NCBI GenBank assembly: GCA_963803155.1
Contig: CAWDMN010000056.1
Span: forward strand, 35,083 to 99,082
Length of the DNA: 64,000 nucleotides
Direction of reading: 5' to 3'
DNA from: CAWDMN01 sp963803155
GTDB lineage: Bacteria; Acidobacteriota; Terriglobia; Versatilivoradales; Versatilivoraceae
The position numbers were made by a program, and so were the translations under genes. The notes under the pieces are model-generated. The model did not search any database, was not told the origin of the DNA, and saw nothing but the letters and a program-made list of their open reading frames with translations. Shown here piece after piece: positions 1 through 8,221 of this stretch. The stretch's first letter is position 1. The number at the start of each line of letters is the position of its first letter.

Positions 1-148
1 GCTCAACAAGAAGATGGGACGCGCGAGTGTGACGAAGTCACCCTTCGCGCGTCGCATGGCTAACCTCGCCTGCCGAGCCAGCGTGCACCGGTGACGGCGG
101 TCACTCGTGCCCGCTCCACCTTTGCCCAAATTTGATTTTCCGAGGAGC
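1..148 (-). repeat. 148-bp two-hairpin repeat, copy 1
   Basis: This copy is the reverse complement of 2339-2486, with only two mismatches by eye. It carries two stem-loops, one at 21-50 (apex GTGAC-gaa-GTCAC) and one at 81-114 (apex GTGAC-ggcg-GTCAC). It begins at the first base of the window, so it may extend further left. Its inner end reads GAGGAG, pointing into the bracketed segment. Confidence 0.9.
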
Positions 149-153
149 CGCGC

Positions 154-213
154 ATGAAAGACGGAAAAAGTCTCCGGAGATTCTCAACGAAATCAAAACT
201 TTTCCCAGTGTAA
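154..213 (+). other. Possible 19-codon ORF behind repeat-derived RBS
   Basis: An ATG at 154 follows GAGGAG at the inner end of repeat copy 1 and opens 19 codons rich in Lys, Arg and Ser. It overlaps the 3' end of the nitroreductase gene on the other strand. There is no independent support that it is translated. Confidence 0.12.
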
Positions 214-684
214 TACCTGTGATAATGGCCGTTTCGAGGGAGCGGAAACGTCCTTGGGGAAACCCAAAGCGATCAGGCTAATTAGCTTGAATCCTTCTGG
301 AACTCCTGCCATTCCGCGTATAGTTTCAGCATAAGGCTTTTTGTCTCCCGCCACCCAACAAGAACCCAATCCCAAAGCCCATGCGGCAATCAGCATATTC
401 TGGGTTGCTGCGCAGCCATCTTCCAGGAAGTACTTGGTGTCCCGGCAAAAGACCAGGATGCAGACGGGAGCATCCGCAATAAATGGCCCATAGTCCGTGG
501 CGAGGGCTATTTCTTTGCGTTTGAGAGGGTCGGTGACTGCCACAAATTCCCAAGGCTGAATGTTGATGGCGCTGGCGGCCATACGGCCGCAGTCCACGAT
601 TTGCGCAATCAATTCCCGTGAAACCTGATCAGGCTTATAATTGCGGACACTTCGCCTGGTTTTCAATGCTTCAATTGCATCCAT
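193..684 (-). CDS. Nitroreductase family protein
   Basis: This is a 163-residue flavoprotein of the nitroreductase fold. The family uses FMN and NAD(P)H to reduce nitro groups, quinones or other acceptors in the cytoplasm. Family marks are the N-terminal RRSVRNYKPDQV segment (residues about 10-21), which contacts FMN phosphate, a central INIQPWEFVAV block, and a C-terminal GFPKD segment. The start at 684 is chosen because AGGAGG sits five bases upstream; a longer reading would run into the end of the permease gene. It lies 31 bp downstream of the permease on the same strand, so the two are probably co-transcribed. Both lie inside the inverted-repeat bracket. The physiological substrate cannot be told from sequence. 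Confidence 0.88.
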   Translation of the reverse strand: MDAIEALKTRRSVRNYKPDQVSRELIAQIVDCGRMAASAINIQPWEFVAVTDPLKRKEIALATDYGPFIADAPVCILVFCRDTKYFLEDGCAATQNMLIAAWALGLGSCWVAGDKKPYAETIRGMAGVPEGFKLISLIALGFPKDVSAPSKRPLSQVLHWEKF

Positions 685-715
685 GGAATCCTCCTGAAGA
701 AGGCATCTGAACTGA

Positions 716-2332
716 TCATTCCGGCACATCTTTGGCTGGCACGGTGATCCACGGCGCCAGGCAGAGAATGAGACCCATGATAAGGTAAGCCGCCACAAAT
801 GGCCACGCGGGATTCAATGAAATCACGGTGTCCGTGGGAGTCCAAGCATAGGAGTGCATCAAACCAATTCCTGAAAAGACAGCAGCCACCGCACACCAGA
901 GCGCCCCTTGATTGAATTTCCGCTCAATGATCGCCACGGTGACTGCCGCCAAAATCATGGCTGAAAAAATAAATCCTTGTTCCAATGCCAGCGCTCCCCC
1001 AAGCCACATATCCGTACTTTGAAATCTTGGAAGCACCTCTGCCGATAGAGGATTGGCTGGAGTACCCATGCCAGCCACCTTCAAGCTCGTCTTGGCCAAA
1101 AGGGCTCCCCAGGCAGCTACGCCGGGGAGCAATCCCACAACCACTGCGGGAGCATGCCGCGCTGGAGTGGCCTGAAAGGCCTGCGCGGTGATGACCATCC
1201 CGATCCAAAGCACAATGGCCATTCCGGCATCTACAGGCACTGCCCAAGTCAAATAAGCCAATGTTCCACTCAAACAGACAACAGTCGCCGCCACCCCATT
1301 GAGAATCGAGTACCCCGCCCTTGCTCCCAGGGCCTTCCAACCTGGGTGCCCGATGTAAATGGTAGTCGGGAAACAGGAGCCGAAACAAGCCGCGGCCACA
1401 CTGCCCAGCCCATTGACCATCAATGAGGGTTTCGTCGGGTAGGGGTCTCCCGCCGCCTCGGCGGATTCTATATTTTGAAGAGAGCCCACTGTATTAAAGA
1501 GACCCATCGGCAATATGACCGACAGATAAGTAAGACAATGGCCACTGAAAAGCGCCGTCCACAAATCTCCCAGCACGGGTATCGGCAACAACAGAGAAGC
1601 ACCCTGGACAGGTCTTGGTCCGACCGGTGCGATTCCGGTAAGCCACGCTAACCATGTTCCCAACAGGACGGCAATTAGCCCCCCGGGCAGCCCGCCACGG
1701 AATCTTCGTTTACCGAAATAGATCAGCATCACAATGGCCAAGGTCGTCAATCCCACTAACGGCCTTGCAAAAGTGCGAAAGAGAAATCCCAAAGATATAA
1801 AGGTTAAGGCAATCCCAGAAAGAGTCGAAAGCAAAGCCGCCCGAGGAGTGGCGCGCCGGACTTTTTCAGCCACAAAAGCGCCCCCGCATTCGATTAGACC
1901 TGAGCCCAAACAGGCCACTAGCCCTGCCTGCCAGGCCACGCGGGCCGGATCTGCCGCCCCAGCCGCCATCGCCGCCATTTTAGCGGGGAGCATGATCAGG
2001 AAAACATGCGCAATGAGCGAGACGGTATTGATTCCATAGGGAAGCGCGCAGATGTCCAGTCGTCCGGTCTTTCGGGAAAGTTGACGGGCCTGCCAGGCAT
2101 AAAACAAGTTGCCCACCAAGAGGGAAATCGCCACTCCCGGTAAAATCCGCGCATAAAGCAAATCCCTCGGAAATCCGAGGACGTAGCGGCACAGGCTGTC
2201 GATCAGAAGCAACTGAACAAAATTATCAAGAGCCAAACCGAAGAACCCGTCGATGTCACCCCTGACAATCCAAGGCATTGGCAAATTTATTATTTTGCTT
2301 CCGGCGCCACTCCTCAGAACATTCTCCTTCAT
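716..2332 (-). CDS. NCS2-like (xanthine/uracil-type) permease
   Basis: A hydrophobic protein of 538 residues with roughly a dozen predicted membrane segments. It resembles the nucleobase:cation symporter-2/AzgA-like superfamily, including the QNIESAEAAGD motif near the middle, which matches the family's conserved helix region, and a nearby Gly-rich segment. It probably sits in the inner membrane and imports a purine-, pyrimidine- or related anion-type substrate; the exact substrate is unknown. The start at 2332 is preceded by GAGGAG at seven bases. That Shine-Dalgarno lies in the end of repeat copy 2. A longer reading would translate most of the repeat's hairpin and is less likely. It is followed by the nitroreductase gene. 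Confidence 0.78.
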   Translation of the reverse strand: MKENVLRSGAGSKIINLPMPWIVRGDIDGFFGLALDNFVQLLLIDSLCRYVLGFPRDLLYARILPGVAISLLVGNLFYAWQARQLSRKTGRLDICALPYGINTVSLIAHVFLIMLPAKMAAMAAGAADPARVAWQAGLVACLGSGLIECGGAFVAEKVRRATPRAALLSTLSGIALTFISLGFLFRTFARPLVGLTTLAIVMLIYFGKRRFRGGLPGGLIAVLLGTWLAWLTGIAPVGPRPVQGASLLLPIPVLGDLWTALFSGHCLTYLSVILPMGLFNTVGSLQNIESAEAAGDPYPTKPSLMVNGLGSVAAACFGSCFPTTIYIGHPGWKALGARAGYSILNGVAATVVCLSGTLAYLTWAVPVDAGMAIVLWIGMVITAQAFQATPARHAPAVVVGLLPGVAAWGALLAKTSLKVAGMGTPANPLSAEVLPRFQSTDMWLGGALALEQGFIFSAMILAAVTVAIIERKFNQGALWCAVAAVFSGIGLMHSYAWTPTDTVISLNPAWPFVAAYLIMGLILCLAPWITVPAKDVPE

Positions 2333-2338
2333 CCAATT

Positions 2339-2486
2339 GCTCCTCAGAAAATCAAATTTGGGCAAAGGTGGAGCGGGCACGAGTGACCGCCGTCACCGGT
2401 GCACGCTGGCTCGGCAGGCGAGGTTAGCCATGCGACGCGCGAAGGATGACTTCGTCACACTCGCGCGTCCCATCTTCTTGTTGAGC
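2339..2486 (+). repeat. 148-bp two-hairpin repeat, copy 2
   Basis: Inverted partner of copy 1, 148 bp with two differences. Hairpins lie at 2373-2406 and 2437-2466. The end facing the permease supplies its ribosome-binding site. Confidence 0.92.
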
Positions 2487-2726
2487 CAGCCCCGCTGGCA
2501 TGTATAGTTTCCATTAATTGCGGGAAAGCCGGGCCGGAAGTGTCAAGGATAGGCAAAAATCCAGTTCATCGCAAGCCCGAACACGCATTAAGGAGTGGCA
2601 ATCGGATGATCCGATGGTGCGAACGAGCCACGCCGCAGAAATGCAATATCCACTTCTTCCACACACGCCTTTGTGGATTATGGTAACATTGCGGTTTTTG
2701 ATCCGAAGGAATAGAAGAATATCATT
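2487..2726. other. Gap between repeat copy 2 and argS
   Basis: About 240 bp without a convincing gene. I see no clear terminator or strong promoter. It should contain the argS promoter, because the permease is transcribed away from it. Confidence 0.4.
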
Positions 2727-4745
2727 ATGCTGATCCAGAAAATTGATGCCATCAAAAAAGCTTTTTCCGATCATGTCCAGGCACATTACGGACATACACT
2801 TTCTCAAATCGTCGTTGAACAGCCCCCAAAGGTCGAGTTGGGGGACTTGGCCTTTCCTTTCTGTTTTGAATTGGCCAAACCCTTGCGGAAGGCTCCCCGT
2901 CAGATTGCCGGCGAAATTGTGGCATCGATAGGGGCGATGCCGGGCATCGCCAAATGTGAAGTGGCCGGGCCAGGATACATCAACTTGTTCTTTGAGCGGG
3001 ACAGTTTCTTCAAGGAAGCTTTCTTTTATAGTCGTCAAAAGACCCCAGCGGGGCCGGATCAGTCAACGGAAGGAGCAGCACTGCCAGAATTTTCTGGGAA
3101 AAAGATCATCTTGGAGCACACTAACATCAATCCCAATAAGGCAGCTCACATCGGCCATTTGCGCAACGCCGTATTGGGAGACACTTTTGGACGGCTGCTT
3201 CGATTCAATGGCGCCAACGTCGAAGTGCAAAATTACATCGATGACACCGGAGTGCAAGTCGCTGACGTTGTCGTGGGCTTTAGATATCTGGAGAAGAAAT
3301 CTCTGGCGGATGTTCAAGCCATCCAGGGCAAGTTTGATTATTACTGCTGGAACCTCTATGCAAAAGTCTCTTCTTTCTATGCCGAAGCCCCCGACAATGG
3401 GCTATTGCGAGGAGAGACGCTGCAGTTGATCGAACAAGGGAACAATGAAACCGCGGAATTAGCTAAGTATATCGCTCACCGAATCGTTCAATGTCATTTG
3501 ACCACTATGGAGCGGTTGGGCATTGAATACGATTTACTACCCAAGGAAAGCGACATCCTGCATCTGAAATTCTGGGACCACGCCTTTGCTCTGCTCAAGA
3601 AAAATGGCGCCATCCACTTTGAAGAGTCCGGCAAGAACAAGGGCTGCTGGATCATGCGCCTCGGTGAAAAAGAGGAAGCCGTCACTCAGGAAGAAGTTGA
3701 ACATGAAGAAGACAAGATCATCGTCCGTTCCAATGGCACGGTGACTTATGTAGGCAAGGACATTGCCTACCAGCTTTGGAAATTTGGCCTCCTGGGGTTG
3801 GACTTCTTCTATCATCTATTCAAAACCTACGCCAGCGGACATCAACTTTTTATGTCTAACTCCAAAGGCAACGGAAAGGCGGATGCGCCTTCCTTTGGGC
3901 ATGGCAGCCGAGTTTATAACGTGATTGACTCCCGCCAATCTTATTTGCAGAACATTGTCATCCAAGGTTTGAAAACACTCGGATATCAGGACCAGGCGGA
4001 TCGTTCCACTCATTTTTCGTATGAGATGGTCGCTCTTTCACCACAATGTTGCGCCGACTTGGGGATTCACTTATCGGAGGAAGACAGGAAACGCCCCTAT
4101 GTTGAGGTTTCAGGCCGCAAAGGATTGGGAGTAAAAGCGGACGATCTAATCGACACCCTCATCGAAAAGTCCCATGAGGAAGTTGGGAGCCGTCATCCAG
4201 AACTAGAGGAAAACGAGTCAAGGCAAATTGCCACCACCATTGCGGTCAGCGCGCTTCGTTATTTCCTTCTGAAATTTACCTGCAATTCAGTGATCGCTTT
4301 TGATTTCAAAGAAGCCTTGAGCTTCGAGGGTGAGACCGGCCCTTACGTGCAGTATTCCACAGTTCGGGCCAACAACATTTTTCGCAAGGTTGAGGAAGAC
4401 GATGCCACCTGCAACGCGGCATCCCTGACGGATTTCTTTGAAAACGATTGGCAACCATTCTCTTCCCGCTTCCAATTCGACGATGAATTTTGGAGGCTTG
4501 CCTACACAGCCTCGCAGCTCGAGGCCAATGTGAAGGTGGCGCTACAAACCGCGGAACCGGCGATGGTGGCAAAATTCCTTTTCACGCTGGCTCAGGCTTT
4601 TAACGTTTTTTATCACCGGCACCGGATCATCATTGAAACCGACTCTGGCAAGAAGCGATTCCTGCTTGCCTTGACCGAGTTAGTGCGCAACCAATTAGCT
4701 CGCGGATTGAGCCTCCTGGGAATTCCCGTACCCGAAATGATGTAG
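2727..4745 (+). CDS. argS: Arginyl-tRNA synthetase
   Basis: A class I synthetase of 672 residues that charges tRNA-Arg with arginine in the cytoplasm. The N-terminal Arg-tRNA-synthetase domain (about 1-95) recognises the tRNA D-loop. The HIGH signature appears as AAHIGHLRNAVLGD near residue 140, and the KMSKS-equivalent loop as SGRKGLGVKADDL near residue 470. The C-terminal about 130 residues form the DALR-type anticodon-binding helix bundle, with GETGPYVQYSTVRANNI at its start. Length is a little above the usual 550-600. A purine-rich AGAAG lies nine bases upstream of the ATG. It stands alone on the plus strand and converges with the following minus-strand genes. Confidence 0.96.
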   Translation: MLIQKIDAIKKAFSDHVQAHYGHTLSQIVVEQPPKVELGDLAFPFCFELAKPLRKAPRQIAGEIVASIGAMPGIAKCEVAGPGYINLFFERDSFFKEAFFYSRQKTPAGPDQSTEGAALPEFSGKKIILEHTNINPNKAAHIGHLRNAVLGDTFGRLLRFNGANVEVQNYIDDTGVQVADVVVGFRYLEKKSLADVQAIQGKFDYYCWNLYAKVSSFYAEAPDNGLLRGETLQLIEQGNNETAELAKYIAHRIVQCHLTTMERLGIEYDLLPKESDILHLKFWDHAFALLKKNGAIHFEESGKNKGCWIMRLGEKEEAVTQEEVEHEEDKIIVRSNGTVTYVGKDIAYQLWKFGLLGLDFFYHLFKTYASGHQLFMSNSKGNGKADAPSFGHGSRVYNVIDSRQSYLQNIVIQGLKTLGYQDQADRSTHFSYEMVALSPQCCADLGIHLSEEDRKRPYVEVSGRKGLGVKADDLIDTLIEKSHEEVGSRHPELEENESRQIATTIAVSALRYFLLKFTCNSVIAFDFKEALSFEGETGPYVQYSTVRANNIFRKVEEDDATCNAASLTDFFENDWQPFSSRFQFDDEFWRLAYTASQLEANVKVALQTAEPAMVAKFLFTLAQAFNVFYHRHRIIIETDSGKKRFLLALTELVRNQLARGLSLLGIPVPEMM

Positions 4746-4771
4746 AAGACAATCTACGAAGAAGCAGAGGT

Positions 4772-5416
4772 TCATCCCCGAAAGGGAAACCGCTGCAGTG
4801 GAGTGTAAATCGATCCGCCTGGTTGGAGTTCACTTTTCATTAGGACGAGCTCTCTGGCTTCAACCTTTTCCGGCGCAAAGCCTGCTTCCAGCAACGAACT
4901 GGCCAGCCTTTCCCCTTGGCGGGAAGAGCGCAGGCGGCCTATGGTCAAATGGGGAGAAAAAGGTCTACTCTCGATGGAAAATCCTTGCTGCAATAAACCC
5001 AGCTCTAACTCCGAGTGTAGTTGCTTTAGCAATTCTGGAATGCTGTCTAATCCGACCCACAACACCCGCGGATTTTTTCTGGAGGGAAAACAGTCCGCTC
5101 TGCTTACTTCAAATGAGATTGCTCCGAAGTTTAGTGAAACTCGCGCACAGACATCTTGAACAGGCACAATTTTCGAGGAGGGCAACTCACCCAGAAACTT
5201 GAGGGTCAAATGGATATTGCCTGGATTGACCCAAGTCACATCCCCACCCAATCCTCTCAATTGCCGCTGCAGTGCGCCAATTCGCGATTGGATAGAATCA
5301 GGAATCTCCAAACAAATAAAGACTCTGAGGGGACGGTCTGAAGGGCTCAGTTTAGTTCTCCATAATTTGAAAAGGATCGGTGGGCCTGGGCTGTCCAACA
5401 CAATAGGCCAGAGCAT
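4772..5416 (-). CDS. thpR: RNA 2',3'-cyclic phosphodiesterase (2H family)
   Basis: A 2H-phosphoesterase of the LigT/ThpR family, which opens 2',3'-cyclic phosphates on RNA ends; bacterial members were first known as 2'-5' RNA ligases. The two HxTx motifs are present as HLTLKF and HLTIGR, about 85 residues apart as expected. The family core starts at RVFICLEIP near residue 31. The ATG at 5416 gives about 30 extra residues and a 65-base overlap with the upstream Fic-fold gene. No ATG, GTG or TTG with a good RBS lies nearer the core, so the start is uncertain. It is the last gene of a smpB-fic-thpR run. Confidence 0.85.
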   Translation of the reverse strand: MLWPIVLDSPGPPILFKLWRTKLSPSDRPLRVFICLEIPDSIQSRIGALQRQLRGLGGDVTWVNPGNIHLTLKFLGELPSSKIVPVQDVCARVSLNFGAISFEVSRADCFPSRKNPRVLWVGLDSIPELLKQLHSELELGLLQQGFSIESRPFSPHLTIGRLRSSRQGERLASSLLEAGFAPEKVEARELVLMKSELQPGGSIYTPLQRFPFRG

Positions 5417-6113
5417 TTGTCACTGCTTGCGCAATTAGATCAATAATCCCCTGGGTGTCATAGTGAAGGGCGTTTTGAATGGCCATGGCATACTGGCTTG
5501 TAAGTGAGCTGGGAATCAGAGCTGGAGGGTATCCCGAACGAAGCAGGTAATAGCTGGAAAAAACTCTTGCCACAATTCCATTTCCCTTCGCAAACGGGAG
5601 AAGGTCCATCAGCCGAATCAGAACGAGGGCTGTTTTTTCAATCTCATGAATCTGCTGAAAACTCTCGCTTGTAAACCATCCCAGCGAATTTTCAAGCAGC
5701 GCCGGAATCAGCTCGGCTTCAATTGAGAATTCCGATTGTCCCGAATGCGAAGGAATTTTCTCCTCCCGGAATTTTCCCGCGGTCGGATCAACACCGGCAA
5801 AGAGCCGTTCATGTAGTCGTGCCAAATCGGCGCTCTGCAAGGGCTCTTTTCCATTGGCTTTTGCATACCACCAGATCCCCGCATCCTGATGATTCTCCAT
5901 GAGCCGCCGATATTGATTCTTCATGGACTCCTGCATACCCGTGATCTCTCCCCCATAATCCAATGCGATATTTTCAGTAGCCCATCCTGGCCCGATTAAT
6001 TGAAGGAATCGCTCCCGAGCAGGCCCGCTGGCTTTTTCCGATTCCCATTTTTTCAGCAGAGGCTGCATGGCGAGGAATTGACGCCGACTTTTCAATTCAA
6101 ATTCCGCAGTCAT
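5352..6113 (-). CDS. Fic-fold protein lacking the catalytic His
   Basis: A Fic/DOC-fold protein of 253 residues. Active family members transfer AMP or other nucleotide moieties to proteins using an HPFxxGNGR motif. Here the motif region (residues 172-180) reads LPFAKGNGI, so Leu172 replaces the catalytic His and Ile180 replaces the first Arg. The GNG phosphate loop and the later Arg183 remain. Upstream, DLARLHERLFAGVDPTAGKFR matches the helix that precedes the active-site helix in Fic proteins. The rest of the fold looks intact, with no frameshift, so this is a degenerate or repurposed member and not a broken gene. It starts 3 bp after the smpB stop and overlaps thpR. No toxin or antitoxin partner is recognisable. 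Confidence 0.85.
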   Translation of the reverse strand: MTAEFELKSRRQFLAMQPLLKKWESEKASGPARERFLQLIGPGWATENIALDYGGEITGMQESMKNQYRRLMENHQDAGIWWYAKANGKEPLQSADLARLHERLFAGVDPTAGKFREEKIPSHSGQSEFSIEAELIPALLENSLGWFTSESFQQIHEIEKTALVLIRLMDLLPFAKGNGIVARVFSSYYLLRSGYPPALIPSSLTSQYAMAIQNALHYDTQGIIDLIAQAVTNALAYCVGQPRPTDPFQIMEN

Positions 6114-6116
6114 ATT

Positions 6117-6581
6117 TTAGCGACGTTCCTTGATGGCCTGACGGGTTTCTTTGTCCACCGTTTTTTGTTTTTCAGTTTCCCGTTTATCGTATACCTTTTT
6201 CCCTTTTGCCAATGCTATCTCACATTTCGCCCGGCCATTTTGAAAAAAAATCTTTAACGGGACAATCGTCATACCGCGTTCCGTTACTTTTCCCACCAAT
6301 TTCCGAATTTCATTTTTGTGGAGCAACAGCTTTCGGTTCCGCAAAGGGTCATGATTCATCCGATTCCCGTGGGTGTATGGGCTGATGTGACAATTCACGA
6401 GCCAGATTTCCCCATTCTTGAGCAGTCCATAGCCATCTTTAAGGTTCACTTTCCCCTGCCGGATGGATTTAATCTCGGTCCCAAGGAGAACCAATCCGGC
6501 GGCAAAGGTATCCAAGATATGATAATGATGAAACGCCTGCCGGTTGAGTGCCGCCACTTTTTGTTCTTCAAGATTCTTCAA
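6117..6581 (-). CDS. smpB: SsrA (tmRNA)-binding protein
   Basis: SmpB binds tmRNA and delivers it to stalled ribosomes for trans-translation. The 154 residues include the conserved GTEIKSIRQGKVNLKDGY and the NHDPLRNRKLLLHKNEI block, and the C-terminal basic tail (KETRQAIKERR) that enters the mRNA channel. The most likely start is TTG at 6581, with AGGGA five bases upstream; it gives a slightly long N-terminus. The tmRNA gene itself (ssrA) was not found nearby. It is the first gene of the smpB-fic-thpR run. Confidence 0.95.
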   Translation of the reverse strand: MKNLEEQKVAALNRQAFHHYHILDTFAAGLVLLGTEIKSIRQGKVNLKDGYGLLKNGEIWLVNCHISPYTHGNRMNHDPLRNRKLLLHKNEIRKLVGKVTERGMTIVPLKIFFQNGRAKCEIALAKGKKVYDKRETEKQKTVDKETRQAIKERR

Positions 6582-6877
6582 AGGATTCCCTCACTGGAAT
6601 ATATGCGCGCCAATATCCCTGGCCACAATGAGTCCCATCCGTAGTCAGTCATATCAGGCCGCCAAATGATATGTGAATGAAAACTAAAACAGCTAGCCAG
6701 AATTGTGCATAGCCTGATCATGATCCAAACATTACGGCAAAATGAATAGCTGACTCAGGATTGCGGAAATTGTCCACACAAGACCACGGCTGGCTTGAAC
6801 AACCAATTTCCACCATTTTGTGCCGAGTATTAAAATTGCTTCCTTCGTGAATTTTTCTTGTCTACGACGAAGTCTCG
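6582..6877. other. Intergenic gap, no gene seen
   Basis: Almost 300 bp between smpB and the STN-like gene, both on the minus strand. I found no RNA gene, clear terminator or strong promoter here. Confidence 0.4.
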
Positions 6878-7615
6878 CTAAAATGGAGAGCGCCGGTTAT
6901 TCGGGTTGTAATTCCCCGGAGACGGTTGAACCAACGTGCCACTCGGCTGAATTTGTTGCGGAGTTGTGCCCTGCAAGCCGGGAAATCCCGATTGTGAATT
7001 CATTCCCGGCGGAACCATTCCTTGAGGAGTTGTACCCATTCCTTGCGCATTGGGCTGTCCAGTTGGAAGTTGTCCTCCCGGAGCTCCCTGTGGCACCATT
7101 CCAGGCCCCGCGGCGGGAGTATTGATGGGGACCGGCTCATTCGCCATGTTGGCGTTTTCATCTTCTTCGCCGCCACCGCTGAAAGGATCTTCCACGACTT
7201 GCCTGGCAAATCGCCGGGCCGGCGGAGCAATTACATTCGAGTTGGATGCAATCGAAGCAGTGGCTTGAACAGATTTCCCGGTTATCGTCATTTGCGCAAC
7301 CTGCTCCGGAGACGAAGCGGAAGACTGCAAAATATAATCGTAATCAAAACCTTCCATCAACTTCACCAGGGCATCGCGGGAGCTCACATTAATCAATGAG
7401 ACTAGCGGCACCACCTGGTTCCTCAGCTCAGGCGGCAATTCGTATTTCACGCCCAGCTGCTGTTTAAAGAGATCCAGTATTTGAGCCAGCGTCAGGTTTT
7501 CCGCGGCCAACGAGCATCGCCCCCCAGCCAGAGTCAGCTGGCCCGGAGCCGCCCAACTCATCATCCCGACCAGGAAGAAGTGAGCCAGCATGAAGGCCAA
7601 AACTTTCTTTTTCAT
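6878..7615 (-). CDS. Secreted protein, STN-like domain plus Pro/Gly/Gln tail
   Basis: A 245-residue protein with a signal peptide (residues 1-22, ending near SWAAPG). Residues about 30-95 resemble the STN domain found at the N-terminus of secretins and TonB receptors: AENLTLAQILDLFKQQLGVKYELPPE followed by a paired beta-strand and a SRDALVKLMEGFDYDYIL helix. The last 110 residues are low complexity (Pro, Gly, Gln, Asn, Met), probably disordered in the periplasm. There is no secretin barrel or TonB plug. It stands alone on the minus strand and is divergent from the YhbY gene. Function unknown. Confidence 0.7.
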   Translation of the reverse strand: MKKKVLAFMLAHFFLVGMMSWAAPGQLTLAGGRCSLAAENLTLAQILDLFKQQLGVKYELPPELRNQVVPLVSLINVSSRDALVKLMEGFDYDYILQSSASSPEQVAQMTITGKSVQATASIASNSNVIAPPARRFARQVVEDPFSGGGEEDENANMANEPVPINTPAAGPGMVPQGAPGGQLPTGQPNAQGMGTTPQGMVPPGMNSQSGFPGLQGTTPQQIQPSGTLVQPSPGNYNPNNRRSPF

Positions 7616-7752
7616 GGCACACCCCGGGAAAAAAATTGAATAACGTCTCCTACTAAATTATCTTATCATTAAAATCGGCAGCAGGACAGATGTTCACGAA
7701 AAGAAAGGGATTTTCAATGACCGCCCCTTCGCTGCCGTAAGGAGACCACCCT

Positions 7753-8049
7753 ATGCGGGAACTCACCGGTGCGGAAAGAAAAAAACTCCGCGGCTTGGCC
7801 CATAATTTGAAACCATTAATTCATATAGGCAAATCCGGCATTACTGAAGCCCAACTGGCAGCCTTCAATCAGGTGTTGGACTCCCATGAACTCATCAAAG
7901 TAAAATTCCAGAATTTTAAGGAACAAAAAACTGAATTGCTCGAATTGATTACTCAGAAGACGGGATGTCAGATCGCTGGATTGATTGGCCATATTGCAAT
8001 TCTCTACAGAGAACAAGCAGACGTGGAAAAGAGGAAGATTCAGCTTTGA
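7753..8049 (+). CDS. yhbY: CRM-domain RNA-binding protein, YhbY family
   Basis: A 98-residue single-domain RNA-binding protein of the CRM (YhbY) family, which associates with pre-50S ribosomal particles in Escherichia coli. It matches over its whole length: LTGAERKKLRGLAHNLKPLIHIGKSG (with the IGKSG loop), ELIKVKF, and the closing LIGHIAILYRE. AAGGAGA precedes the ATG at a good distance. It is followed after 170 bp by the GH3 gene, and no terminator is visible between them. Confidence 0.92.
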   Translation: MRELTGAERKKLRGLAHNLKPLIHIGKSGITEAQLAAFNQVLDSHELIKVKFQNFKEQKTELLELITQKTGCQIAGLIGHIAILYREQADVEKRKIQL

Positions 8050-8221
8050 CGAGGAATATCGAATCGTTGCGACACGGAAGCGCGGGAGATCCCTGCTACG
8101 GTGAAGGAATAAGTGGCTATCGGACAAAGATGTTTCCGCATGAGAGCACTTTCGCTCTTCAGCCGGATTTGCGATTGTCCAGATTTTTAAACAACAAACC
8201 AGTTTTTTGACAGGAGCCGTT

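Noticed and set aside
716..2380. Longer start for the permease inside the repeat
   Set aside because: It would translate the repeat end; the ATG at 2332 has GAGGAG at seven bases and gives a normal N-terminus.
2727..4745. KMSKS loss in ArgRS as an oddity
   Set aside because: ArgRS often lacks a canonical KMSKS. SGRKGLGVKADDL fits the usual replacement loop, so it is normal.
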